A DNA stretch of 43,069 nt, from positions 1 through 43,069 of the forward strand of contig JBBRMY010000007.1 in the NCBI GenBank assembly GCA_038230595.1, read 5' to 3'. The notes under the pieces were generated by a model. That model did not search any database and was not told where the DNA came from. It saw nothing but the letters and a program-made list of their open reading frames with translations. The stretch is from JBBRMY01 sp038230595. Lineage in GTDB: Bacteria > Bacteroidota > Ignavibacteria > Tepidaquicellales > Tepidaquicellaceae. Made by a program: the position numbers and the translations under genes. Numbering within the stretch: position 1 is the stretch's first letter; the number at the start of each line of letters is the position of its first letter. This document shows positions 16,731-25,500 of this stretch, one piece after another.

Positions 16731-16896
16731 TTTATTTTTAATGTTTTCCTTATCATTAAATATAATGTCATTATTATGGGGAAGAAACTCAAAAGCAGGT
16801 AAATATCTTACAATTAAATTTTATTAATTTTATATTTATTAATAATGATAATTTTTCCGATTTTCTGCAAAATAACTGCTTTAATTTGCGTGTCAG
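16731..16896. promoter_or_regulatory. Divergent promoter region with a 16-bp TTTTCTGCAAAATAA site
   Basis: This AT-rich gap separates the membrane protein (minus) from the GT2 gene (plus), so it must hold both promoters. At 16860-16875 it carries ATTTTCTGCAAAATAA, which is exactly the reverse complement of 5100-5115 in the HU/SPOR operon leader. A looser inverted TTTGC element follows at about 16884. No other element could be assigned. Confidence 0.45.
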
Positions 16897-17676
16897 ATGA
16901 GCAATAAGATCACTACTGCAACTATTTGCTTCAATGATCTCACTGATCTGATCGAAACAATTAAATCGGTTGATAAGCAGATCAGAAAGCCTGATGAGCA
17001 CTTAATTGTTAATGGTTCCAATACTCCTGATATAGATGATTATCTGAAAAGTCAAAGCCTTCCGTCTTACAGAAGGTGGATAAACATTCCGGATGTTCAT
17101 ATCAGCGGAAGCTTTAATTTCGGAATACAGAATGCAGTAGGAGATATAATTCATCTGCTTAATTCCGGTGATGAATATTATGGCGAGGAAGCGGTTGAGA
17201 AAGCTTTTGAAGCATTTAATAATGATGAAGCTTTAATGTGGACTCATGGGAAATATGTCCAGTACAGGGGAGGAGCATGGGTAATTTCAGGAAAAAAACT
17301 TGATCCTAAATTGATCTACCGGGGAATGATGACCATCGGTCATCCTACAATGTTCGTGAAAAAAGCTGTCTATGACAGAAACGGCTTATTTGACACAGGT
17401 AAAAAGATCGCAATGGATTATGATTTCATTATAAGGATCCTCGAGGAAAAATTTAAATTTATAGATTACCCTTTTGTTAAATTTTATCCGGGCGGAACAA
17501 GTTCTTTAAAGCAAAAGGAAGGGATGTCAGAGGTCAGAGACAGCTACAGAAAATACAAAGGAAAAAGCTTAAAGCAGGATCTCTGGATTCTAAGGACAAA
17601 TATTCTTAACAGTTTAACAAATACAGGATTGGGAAAATTTTTATTCCGGCTTAAAAACAAAAAAAACTTAGCTTGA
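16897..17676 (+). CDS. Glycosyltransferase family 2
   Basis: A 259-residue GT-A-fold glycosyltransferase. The N-terminal nucleotide-binding half contains TTATICFNDLTDLIETIKSV and the spaced GSFNFGIQNAVGDIIHLL. The acidic metal site is LNSGDEYY at 88-95, the NSGD variant of the DxD motif seen in GT2 enzymes of polysaccharide clusters. The acceptor half includes GHPTMFVKKAVYDRNGLFD and MDYDFIIRI, also typical. No membrane segment is present, so it should act at the cytoplasmic face on a lipid-linked glycan. It is the first gene of a plus-strand run of polysaccharide genes. Donor and acceptor cannot be read from sequence. Confidence 0.92.
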   Translation: MSNKITTATICFNDLTDLIETIKSVDKQIRKPDEHLIVNGSNTPDIDDYLKSQSLPSYRRWINIPDVHISGSFNFGIQNAVGDIIHLLNSGDEYYGEEAVEKAFEAFNNDEALMWTHGKYVQYRGGAWVISGKKLDPKLIYRGMMTIGHPTMFVKKAVYDRNGLFDTGKKIAMDYDFIIRILEEKFKFIDYPFVKFYPGGTSSLKQKEGMSEVRDSYRKYKGKSLKQDLWILRTNILNSLTNTGLGKFLFRLKNKKNLA

Positions 17677-17734
17677 AATGCTTTATCTCTGATATTAATT
17701 TTTTTTCATATGGTTCATCTTTAATTTTTAATAA

Positions 17735-18880
17735 ATGAAGATAATCATTGCCGGAACAGCTTGGCCAATGCGGGGCGGAATAGCGCAATTCAATGCGCTT
17801 TTGTTTAAATATCTTTCTGCAGGACATGAAGTAAAAATATATTCATTCAGCAAGCAATATCCCGAATTTTTGTTTCCCGGAAAAACACAATATGAGTCAG
17901 GCTCTGCTTCTCCATTTCCACCTGGGAAAAATAACATAACTATAAATTCGATCAATCCTATAAACTGGATAATAAACGGTTTCAGATTTGCAGGTGAAAA
18001 AGCTGATCTTGTAATTTTCCGATTCTGGCTTCCTTTTTTTGCTCCTGCTTATTTTACAATTGCATTTATTGCAAAGCTTTTTAGCAAGTCTCAGATCCTT
18101 GCAATTTGTGATAATGTAATACCTCATGAAAAAAGATTTGGTGACAGAGCTTTTACAAAATTATTTTTTTCTCAGGTCGATAAATTTATTATAATGTCAA
18201 AAGCAGTTGAAGCTGATCTCCTGCAATTCAACAGTTCAAAACCAAGAAAACTTATACCTCATCCTGTTTATAATATTTTTGGAGAAAAAGTATTTAAATC
18301 AGAAGCCCTGAAATTTATTTCAGAAGATCTGAAATTAAAGTTTAACAATTCAGACAGGATCCTTTTGTTTTTCGGATTTATCCGTAAGTATAAAGGTCTG
18401 GAGTATCTGATTGATGCAATGAAAGTACTGAAAAAGGAAAATATTAAACTAATAGTTGCAGGTGAGTTTTATGAAGAGGAAGAAAAGCTCAGGAATGTCG
18501 TATTAACAAATGAACTTCAGGATAATGTTTATTTTATTTCAGAGTATCTTCCGGATGAAAAAATAAAATATCTTTTTTCTGTATGTGACCTGGTTATCCT
18601 GCCATATATTTCCGCAACACAAAGCGGAATTATTCAGGCAGCTTATAATTTTGATAAACCTGTTATTGCAACCGATGTGGGGGGCTTATCAGAGGTTATT
18701 GTAGATAATAAAACCGGATATATAGTACAGCCGAAAAGCGGTGATGAAATAAGTGACGCAGTGATGAAATTTTATAATCAGAACAAAGAAGCAGAATTTA
18801 CAGAGAATGTGAAAGAAGAAAAGATGAAATATACCTGGGAAGAGTTTGTAAGGAATACGGAAGAACTGGTGAAAGTATGA
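17735..18880 (+). CDS. Glycosyltransferase family 4
   Basis: A 381-residue GT-B glycosyltransferase. The N-terminal glycine-rich loop GTAWPMRGGIAQFN is typical of GT4 enzymes; the donor half shows LLFFGFIRKYKGLEYLIDAM, LIVAGEFYEEE and the E-x7-E-type region LPYISATQSGIIQAAYNFDKP, followed by VIATDVGGLSEVI. It lies 58 bases after the GT2 gene and 22 bases before the flippase gene on the same strand, so the three are probably one transcript making and exporting a repeat unit. The sugar specificity is unknown. Start ATG at 17735. Confidence 0.94.
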   Translation: MKIIIAGTAWPMRGGIAQFNALLFKYLSAGHEVKIYSFSKQYPEFLFPGKTQYESGSASPFPPGKNNITINSINPINWIINGFRFAGEKADLVIFRFWLPFFAPAYFTIAFIAKLFSKSQILAICDNVIPHEKRFGDRAFTKLFFSQVDKFIIMSKAVEADLLQFNSSKPRKLIPHPVYNIFGEKVFKSEALKFISEDLKLKFNNSDRILLFFGFIRKYKGLEYLIDAMKVLKKENIKLIVAGEFYEEEEKLRNVVLTNELQDNVYFISEYLPDEKIKYLFSVCDLVILPYISATQSGIIQAAYNFDKPVIATDVGGLSEVIVDNKTGYIVQPKSGDEISDAVMKFYNQNKEAEFTENVKEEKMKYTWEEFVRNTEELVKV

Positions 18881-18902
18881 AAAATAATTTAAATATTTCA
18901 GG

Positions 18903-20369
18903 ATGCTGCAGGATATAAAAAATACGCTGCGACATTCGGCTGTTTATGGGATAAGCCGTATAGCGACAAAAGCATTGGCTTTTGTCTTTGTACCGCTATA
19001 TACTACAGTTTATAATCTGGATTCAATTGCTAATATAAATCTTCTTGAAACGTTCTGGCAAATACTCCTTACTGTATGCTTGTTCGGATTTGAAACTTCA
19101 ATAATAACATTCTGCTCCCCTGAAAAGACAGAAAACAGAAAGCCGCTTTTTTTTTATTTTACTCTGATACTCCTGATCAATTGTTCAATATTTCTAATTT
19201 TACCCCTGTTATTTAAAAACTCTATTGCAGGATTAGTTCTTCATGACAGTATTTATTCGAATGTGATCTTTTATTGCTTTCTAATATGTGTTTTCGAGAC
19301 ACTGCTTGTGCTTCCCCTTTCAGCGGCAAGACTCAACAATTCACCTAAGCTGTATACAACTATAGCATTATCCAGTTTGTTCATTAATTTCATACTGCAG
19401 CTTGTTTTTATATTAGGATTTAAAAAAGATTTCGAATATATATTCATAGCAAAGTTCATGGGACCGCTGGTTGTTTTAATATTTACGATTCCATATTTAT
19501 TAAAGCAGATAAAAATACAATTGGATGCAAAAGTGATAAAGCATATTTTTGCATTCTCATTTATTTTTATGCTATCGGCAGTTTCGGCAATGCTTTTGAA
19601 TTCGGCAGACAGATTCATACTTGACCTTTATGACACGAAAGATGCAGTTGCTATTTATACTACCGGATACAGCGTTGGAAGTATAATTAACTCGATAGTC
19701 CTCATGCCGTTCAATCTTGCATTGGTAGGTATTTTCTGGAAAAAAGCAGAAGAAAAAAATGCTGAAAGATATTTTACCAAGACCACAACTTATCTTTTTT
19801 TTACTATGATATTTGTATCGCTTCTTGTTTCATTTTACATTCCTTCAGGAATTAAATTATTTGCAAGAAATCCACATCTTTGGCCCGCTGTTAATGTGAT
19901 CAGAATAATATTATTTGCAAACTGCATAGGCTCGCTTTACTATGTTTCAGCATTAAGCTTTTTATACAGAAAGAATTCTTCAGTTCTCCTGATAGTCACC
20001 TCAGCAGCAATGGTTTTCAATGTCATCGGAAATTTTATTTTTATAAAGTATTACGGATTGTATGCTTGTGCAGTTCTTTCTGTTCTCAGCTTTCTGGTAC
20101 AGGTAGTGCTTTCTTACAACATAGCTAAGAAATATTACTATATACGCTTTGAAATTTACAAAATGGTTCTGCTTTCGGTATTATATATTCTTTTCTCTCT
20201 GATCGTTACATGGTATCCGCTTCAAAATTTACTTTTGGATTCTTTGCTCAAGCTCGGATATATAGTTATATTTTTTATACTTCTTTATATATTCAGGTTC
20301 TTTGAACCAATAGAGATACTGAGCATAAAAGGATTTTTCAATAAATATTTAAAATTAGGCTTAAAATAA
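18903..20369 (+). CDS. Polysaccharide flippase (Wzx/oligosaccharide translocase family)
   Basis: A 488-residue integral membrane protein with about 12-14 hydrophobic segments and the MATE-like organisation of Wzx/RfbX flippases. The N-terminal sequence LRHSAVYGISRIATKALAFV is the usual first helix of this family, and the middle SADRFILDLYDTKDAVAIYTTGYSVG, here read as two adjacent pieces, is a characteristic loop and helix. It would flip an undecaprenyl-linked repeat unit across the inner membrane. It follows the GT4 gene by 22 bases and precedes the methyltransferase gene by 7 bases. No Wzy polymerase is evident in the window. Start ATG at 18903. Confidence 0.9.
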   Translation: MLQDIKNTLRHSAVYGISRIATKALAFVFVPLYTTVYNLDSIANINLLETFWQILLTVCLFGFETSIITFCSPEKTENRKPLFFYFTLILLINCSIFLILPLLFKNSIAGLVLHDSIYSNVIFYCFLICVFETLLVLPLSAARLNNSPKLYTTIALSSLFINFILQLVFILGFKKDFEYIFIAKFMGPLVVLIFTIPYLLKQIKIQLDAKVIKHIFAFSFIFMLSAVSAMLLNSADRFILDLYDTKDAVAIYTTGYSVGSIINSIVLMPFNLALVGIFWKKAEEKNAERYFTKTTTYLFFTMIFVSLLVSFYIPSGIKLFARNPHLWPAVNVIRIILFANCIGSLYYVSALSFLYRKNSSVLLIVTSAAMVFNVIGNFIFIKYYGLYACAVLSVLSFLVQVVLSYNIAKKYYYIRFEIYKMVLLSVLYILFSLIVTWYPLQNLLLDSLLKLGYIVIFFILLYIFRFFEPIEILSIKGFFNKYLKLGLK

Positions 20370-20376
20370 ATTAAAG

Positions 20377-21183
20377 ATGAAATACGATCCGGTAAAAAAA
20401 GTGTTCGGAGATATAGTCTCGAATAATACGTTCTTAAGAAAAGTTTTTTATAACCTTCTTGATCTTCTGTTCCTTCGCTCATGGCATGTAAGGAAAGCAA
20501 TAAGAAAATTTGTTCCTGTTGGAACAACTAAAGATATATTTGATGCCGGAATGGGCTTTGGGCAATACACATATTTTCTCGCTAAAAGATTTAAGGGTGC
20601 CGATATTTTTGCAATTGATGTGAAAGAAGATCAGGTTGAAGACTGCAGATATTTTTTTAATAAAACCGGTTATAACAATTGTAAATTTGAAGTTGCAGAT
20701 CTGACTAAGATCGAATATAAAGAGAGGTTTGATTTTGTACTTTGTGTTGATGTAATGGAGCATATAGAAGAAGACCAGCTGGTTTTTACAAATCTTGCAA
20801 AGTCTCTTAAAAAAGGCGGACTGCTAATTGTAAATTCTCCTTCTAATCTCGGCGGAAGCGATGCTCATTCTGAAGATGATGCAAGCTTTATAGAAGAGCA
20901 TGCAAGATTAGGTTATTCAAAAGAAGATATCACTACAAAGCTGAACAATGCAGGTATGACTGTAAAGCAGTTCACTTATGCTTACGGGAAATATGGTACA
21001 ATATCATGGAGACTTGGAATAAAGATCCCTATTCTTATGGCAGGAGCGAATAAAATATTTATACTATTGTTACCGTTTTATTATTTATTCACTCTCTGGC
21101 TTGTGCTGATCTTAATGTGGCTGGATGTTATTACTGATAATGAAACCGGAACAGGCGTGCTTGTAATATCAGAAAAAAATTGA
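20377..21183 (+). CDS. Class I SAM-dependent methyltransferase with C-terminal membrane segment
   Basis: A 268-residue protein. Residues about 40-165 form a Rossmann methyltransferase: motif I DIFDAGMGFGQYTYF, an acidic ribose-binding end of the second strand (FAIDVKED), the motif VLCVDVMEHI and post-motif KKGGLLIVNSPS. Residues about 225-250 (ILLLPFYYLFTLWLVLILMW) are a strongly hydrophobic membrane anchor, unusual for cytosolic methyltransferases but frequent in glycan or lipid modifiers. Only 7 bases separate it from the flippase gene, so it probably modifies the same glycan or its lipid carrier. The target is unknown. Start ATG at 20377. Confidence 0.88.
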   Translation: MKYDPVKKVFGDIVSNNTFLRKVFYNLLDLLFLRSWHVRKAIRKFVPVGTTKDIFDAGMGFGQYTYFLAKRFKGADIFAIDVKEDQVEDCRYFFNKTGYNNCKFEVADLTKIEYKERFDFVLCVDVMEHIEEDQLVFTNLAKSLKKGGLLIVNSPSNLGGSDAHSEDDASFIEEHARLGYSKEDITTKLNNAGMTVKQFTYAYGKYGTISWRLGIKIPILMAGANKIFILLLPFYYLFTLWLVLILMWLDVITDNETGTGVLVISEKN

Positions 21184-21227
21184 TCTCACTTAAGGTAGAA
21201 AAACCTCATCTACAGTATTTGGAATAC

Positions 21228-22454
21228 TCAATTTATTTTCTCAAGCTTAAGATCTTTTTCAAGAAGCGGCTTAATTTTATTCCAGACCATATCTACAGTT
21301 ACATTTGATATGCATGGGACTATCTTATTCTTATCTGCAACATATCTGCATCGCCAATTGCAATAAAAGCAGTCCATTTCTTTAAAGACGGCTGAAGGCT
21401 TGTTACCTTTCACTTCTTTAGGATAAGGCATAAACCTGTCGAAATGTCCTCCCCCAACGACTGATACAGAATGAATATTCAAAGAAGCTGCAAGATGAAT
21501 TGTGCCAGTTTCATTGCCTATGCAGAACTGAGAGTTTGAGATCATTTCTTTCAGCTCATTGAGATCAGTTTTCCCTGTCTGATCAACAAACCTATAAGCG
21601 AAATCATTGCAGACATTTATTATTTCTTCTGCTAAGTAGCTTTCTCCGCTGCTTCCGCAGACATAACAATAAAGTTCAGTTTCTGCAAATATTTTCTGAA
21701 TAACTTCACAAGCCTTGCTTAGCTCCCATTGTCTCCTTTTTGCACCAGCGCCGGGGAAAAAAATAAAATAATTTTTTGGAATAAATGTTAAGGTCGTTTT
21801 ATTAATGAGAACAGGTAGTGAAAGCGGAAGAATTGGAATCTCTAGATATTTCAGAAGAATATTATATCTTATAAGTTCATGTTCAAAACCTTGTTCACTC
21901 TTTATAAGATCTGAGTAATATTTATCGCTGATAACATTCCAGATGAACAGCTCTGCTTTTTTATCTCTTTTAAAGGTTACTTTCCTTTTAGCCCTGATAA
22001 ACCTGCAAACAGAATCATTTACAGCAAAGTCTCTCGAGAAAACCGGATTAATTAGTATGTCATAATGCTCGCTTCTAATATCATTAATAAAATCCGAACG
22101 GTATTCGAGATTTTTTATAAATCTTTTTCTTTCTAAAGGAATAACTCTTTTAAACATTCCTGAGTCTTCTGCAAGAGAGGTCCAGAGAGAATTACCAATC
22201 ATATAGAAATCATACTCTGACGCGCTGTAAAAAGCTCGCAAGGCTCTGAGGTAGTTCTGCCAGATCACATAATCACCTAAAGCATCAGTCCTGACAATAA
22301 TAACTTTTTTTAATAAAGAAGCATTCCTGTATCTGTTCTTTGCTGCGCGGAATAAAAATTCTGTATCACTGACAAGCAGGAAAAAATTAATTACCTGAAG
22401 TGGTAGGGTCTCCCGAAGCTGATTAATAAACTTTATGAACAGTTCTTTTATCAA
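21228..22454 (-). CDS. Glycosyltransferase family 9 (heptosyltransferase-like)
   Basis: A 408-residue GT-B enzyme of the ADP-heptose:LPS heptosyltransferase family. Motifs: VIIVRTDALGDYVIWQNYL near the start, FFPGAGAKRRQWEL at the domain junction, and the donor-binding FCIGNETGTIHLAASLNIHSV. The position of the Asp in RTDALGD is as expected for the catalytic base. It is transcribed opposite to the flanking polysaccharide genes. A Cys-rich stretch near the C-terminus (DCFYCNWRC, also CISN further on) resembles GT9 members with a small metal-binding-like knuckle and is worth noting. Donor may be heptose or another sugar. Confidence 0.92.
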   Translation of the reverse strand: MIKELFIKFINQLRETLPLQVINFFLLVSDTEFLFRAAKNRYRNASLLKKVIIVRTDALGDYVIWQNYLRALRAFYSASEYDFYMIGNSLWTSLAEDSGMFKRVIPLERKRFIKNLEYRSDFINDIRSEHYDILINPVFSRDFAVNDSVCRFIRAKRKVTFKRDKKAELFIWNVISDKYYSDLIKSEQGFEHELIRYNILLKYLEIPILPLSLPVLINKTTLTFIPKNYFIFFPGAGAKRRQWELSKACEVIQKIFAETELYCYVCGSSGESYLAEEIINVCNDFAYRFVDQTGKTDLNELKEMISNSQFCIGNETGTIHLAASLNIHSVSVVGGGHFDRFMPYPKEVKGNKPSAVFKEMDCFYCNWRCRYVADKNKIVPCISNVTVDMVWNKIKPLLEKDLKLEKIN

Positions 22455-22664
22455 TACTTATGAGTAAATGAAACGTGAGATTTAAAATAAATTCTAATAC
22501 ATATCTTTTAAAGTGAATTTAATTTCCTTATAAGATTTAACGGCTATTAAACTTGAAAATCATTCTCATTTATCATAGTTTTAAAGCATAATATCAAACC
22601 GATCAGAGTTCTTTAATAAAAGGTTGCAACTATAAAAGCAAAAAAGATCATACTTCTAATAACA

Positions 22665-23609
22665 ATGCTATTGAATGCCGGCGTGTTTGCTATTCTTTGG
22701 TTTTTCAGATATAAGAATCAGGAACTGCCATTGCACTCTATTGAGCTTTTTAAGACCGGAAATTTAGTAAGCCTGATCTTCTTTCTTGCAACCAGCCTTC
22801 TGCAGATCTCATTTTTCTTTTCCATTCAAAAAGTAAATACATCCTTCTTTTACTTTTCAATTTTTCTTGTAATGCTCTCCGTTACAATGCTTATTCTTTC
22901 AAATTATTTTTATGAAAAAGATATAAAGATCATTCTCATCAGCGGATTTCTGATGACTCAGATAATTCTGCTTGCATCTACTTTATCCGTTGCACTTTCA
23001 TCACAAAAAAACTTCTACGTATTCAGAACTTTGTTTATTTTTCTAACAATATCAGCTCTTGGACTTATATTTGTATTTTTAAAGGTATATATGTTCAAAG
23101 ACGATTCAGCATATTATGAAGCAGGAAATAAGAGAGCCGATGCCGGAGCAATTCTTGGAGCTGCTGTATGGGGGGGTAACAAGCCTTCGCCGATCTTAAG
23201 AGAAAGGATAAACAAAGGATATGAGATATATAATAAAAAATATGTACCGCGGTTAATTGTTACAGGCGGGGGATCAAAAAATGAAATGACAGAAGCTGAA
23301 GTAGCAAAAAATGAGCTAATCAAATATGGCATTGATCCAAAGAGCCTTGAAATTGAGAACACTTCTAATTCAACATTGGAGCAAATACTTTGGATAAGAG
23401 ATTTTTTATACAAGAGCAGGAACTGGAAAAAAATAATTCTGGTCTCAGATAATTTTCATCTTTTCCGCTCAAAAGAAATTTGTAAGTTCAACAATATGGA
23501 TTCTGATACTTTTTCATCCGATACTCCGCTTTCCACTGAAGGCGGTGCTACATTTTGCATTAAAGAAACTTTTGCGGTCGTGCTCTTCTGGATCTCGGGC
23601 ATAGGTTGA
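22665..23609 (+). CDS. YdcF/ElyC-type (DUF218) membrane protein
   Basis: A 314-residue protein. The first half has about four hydrophobic segments; residues about 155-300 form the DUF218 domain (LGAAVWGGNKPSPILRERI, then LIVTGGGSKNEMTEAEVAKN, then IENTSNSTLEQILWIRDF, and ILVSDNFHLFRSKEI). Family members such as ElyC and SanA act on cell-envelope integrity. The ATG at 22665 falls inside a hydrophobic helix: the frame stays open upstream to 22620 and encodes KAKKIILLIT directly before the ATG, so translation may begin at a non-ATG codon near 22632. The gene faces the GT9 gene across a 210-base gap with no other feature visible. Confidence 0.85.
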   Translation: MLLNAGVFAILWFFRYKNQELPLHSIELFKTGNLVSLIFFLATSLLQISFFFSIQKVNTSFFYFSIFLVMLSVTMLILSNYFYEKDIKIILISGFLMTQIILLASTLSVALSSQKNFYVFRTLFIFLTISALGLIFVFLKVYMFKDDSAYYEAGNKRADAGAILGAAVWGGNKPSPILRERINKGYEIYNKKYVPRLIVTGGGSKNEMTEAEVAKNELIKYGIDPKSLEIENTSNSTLEQILWIRDFLYKSRNWKKIILVSDNFHLFRSKEICKFNNMDSDTFSSDTPLSTEGGATFCIKETFAVVLFWISGIG

Positions 23610-23632
23610 TCAAATATTAAAATTCAATAATA

Positions 23633-24211
23633 ATGTCTATATCAAGAAGAGAAATACGCGTAAAGATAATGCAGGTTCTGTATGCATATGAAATGACAGG
23701 AGAACCTATAGAAAAGGTGAAAGGCGATATTCTCACAAATATATCTGAGAATGATACTAAAGTATTTGCAGATGATATGCTTAAGTTCATTGTTGAGAAC
23801 GATGAGATGATAGAAGGTATTATTAAGGATAAAGTACAGCACTGGGAGATAGAAAGAATGGCCTTCATTGACAGGATAATCCTGAAGATAGGTATAACTG
23901 AGCTTCTGCATTTTGCTGAGATACCTCCTAAAGTTACTATAAACGAAGCAATTGATATCGCAAAGGAATACTGCACTCTAAACAGCGGAAAGTTTGTAAA
24001 TGGAATTCTTGATGCTGTTCACGAAGATCTTAAAAAATCAGGTAAGCTTAATAAGACCGGAAGAGGACTTCTGAATTTAAAGAAAAAAAGTGCCAATGAA
24101 CTGAGTGGTGTTAAAAAGCAAGATGCATCTAAGCAAAAGAAAGAAATATCTAAAGATGACCCTAAAGAAGATCTAAAAGATAATACAAAAGATACCTCTG
24201 ATAAAAAGTAA
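23633..24211 (+). CDS. nusB: Transcription antitermination protein NusB
   Basis: A 192-residue protein. Residues 1-135 are a normal NusB fold: SRREIRVKIMQVLYAYEMTG at the N-terminus, ERMAFIDRIILKIGITELL and the diagnostic PPKVTINEAIDIAKEY, then SGKFVNGILDAV. NusB with NusE (S10) supports ribosomal RNA antitermination. Residues about 140-192 are an extra Lys/Asp-rich tail (repeated KDD/KED-type), not part of the family core and probably disordered. It ends 12 bases before the MFS gene. Start ATG at 23633. Confidence 0.95.
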   Translation: MSISRREIRVKIMQVLYAYEMTGEPIEKVKGDILTNISENDTKVFADDMLKFIVENDEMIEGIIKDKVQHWEIERMAFIDRIILKIGITELLHFAEIPPKVTINEAIDIAKEYCTLNSGKFVNGILDAVHEDLKKSGKLNKTGRGLLNLKKKSANELSGVKKQDASKQKKEISKDDPKEDLKDNTKDTSDKK

Positions 24212-24223
24212 TTTATTGATTGA

Positions 24224-25441
24224 TTGAAAAACAAAGCTCAGATATTTTGCTGGTCACTATTTGATTTTGCAAACTCCTCTTATGCAGTAATTATTCTTGC
24301 ATTCGTTTTTGCCAGGTATTTTAAATCTGTTGTAGCAAATGATGCACCTATAGGAGATCTTTACTGGGCTATCGGAATAAACATTGCAATGATAGTCTCA
24401 GCAATTCTCAATCCTGTAACAGGTGCAATTGCAGATCACTCATCAAATAAGAAAAAGTTTTTATTGTTTTTTACTGCTCTGTCTGTCATCTGTACAGGAT
24501 TACTATATTTTACAGGACCGGGAACGATAGTCTATGCTCTTATAATTTTTATTCTGTCGAATATAGGTTTCCAGACAGGACTTACATTTTATGATGCCTT
24601 CCTTCAGGAGATAACTGAAGAAAAATATTATAACAAAGTTTCAGGAATAGGTTATGCTGTCGGATACGTAGGCTCTCTTGTAGCAGTATTATTAGTTATA
24701 CCATTGCAAGATCATCTCAATCTGTTATTTGTTGTTTGCGCCGGAATGTTTGCAGTTTTTTCTTTGCCATTGTTCCTTTTTCTAAAAGAGAATAAGAGAG
24801 AAGGAAGTGAAGTTAAGATCAAATATGTATCTTATGGATTTAAAAAAGCTGCAGATACAATTAAGAATATTAATAAGTATCCTGAACTAAGAAATTTTCT
24901 TCTTGCATTCTTTTTTTATATTGACGCGATCAACACAATAATATTCTTTTCAGGAATTTATGCAGGTACAACTTTAGGTTTTTCAACAGCTGATCTCATA
25001 ACTTTTTTTCTTATAGTTCAGATAACTGCAATGCTCGGTTCATTTGCATTCGGATTCATTGGTGAGAAGATAGGGCTCAGAAGGTCTATCTTTATCAACC
25101 TTGCTGTATGGATACTAATTACTCTTGCCGTATATTTTACCAATGGTAAAATGAGCTTCATGATAATCGGAGGCTTTGCAGGTACGTTTCTCGGAGCAAC
25201 TCAAAGCTTGTCAAGAACTCTTATGACAAAGCTTACACCACCGGAAATTAAAACTGAATTCTTTGGATTTTATTCTTTACTCGATAAGACTTCGACACTG
25301 ATAGGTCCGCTGACATTTGGACTGGTTTCATGGCTGAGCGGTTCGCAGAAATTAGCAGTGCTTACAGTGGGATTCTATCTGATAGTTGGAATAATACTGT
25401 TGAGAAAAAAAGTTAAAAAGGCTGAAGCAGGTTTTGCTTAA
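24224..25441 (+). CDS. MFS transporter, UMF1 family
   Basis: A 405-residue membrane protein with 12 predicted membrane segments. The start QIFCWSLFDFANSSYAVIIL is the hallmark of the UMF1 (Atg22-like) MFS family, and GAIADHSSNKKKFLLFF is the loop 2-3 MFS motif. The start codon is TTG at 24224: an in-frame TGA immediately precedes it, and the family signature begins ten residues later, so no ATG alternative fits. The transported compound is unknown; family members are often annotated as permeases of uncertain substrate. It follows nusB by 12 bases. Confidence 0.9.
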   Translation: MKNKAQIFCWSLFDFANSSYAVIILAFVFARYFKSVVANDAPIGDLYWAIGINIAMIVSAILNPVTGAIADHSSNKKKFLLFFTALSVICTGLLYFTGPGTIVYALIIFILSNIGFQTGLTFYDAFLQEITEEKYYNKVSGIGYAVGYVGSLVAVLLVIPLQDHLNLLFVVCAGMFAVFSLPLFLFLKENKREGSEVKIKYVSYGFKKAADTIKNINKYPELRNFLLAFFFYIDAINTIIFFSGIYAGTTLGFSTADLITFFLIVQITAMLGSFAFGFIGEKIGLRRSIFINLAVWILITLAVYFTNGKMSFMIIGGFAGTFLGATQSLSRTLMTKLTPPEIKTEFFGFYSLLDKTSTLIGPLTFGLVSWLSGSQKLAVLTVGFYLIVGIILLRKKVKKAEAGFA

Positions 25442-25500
25442 ATTCATTTGTTATACTTTAACTTTACAAAATATTTTTTCTAAAATTATTAATAAGTAAT

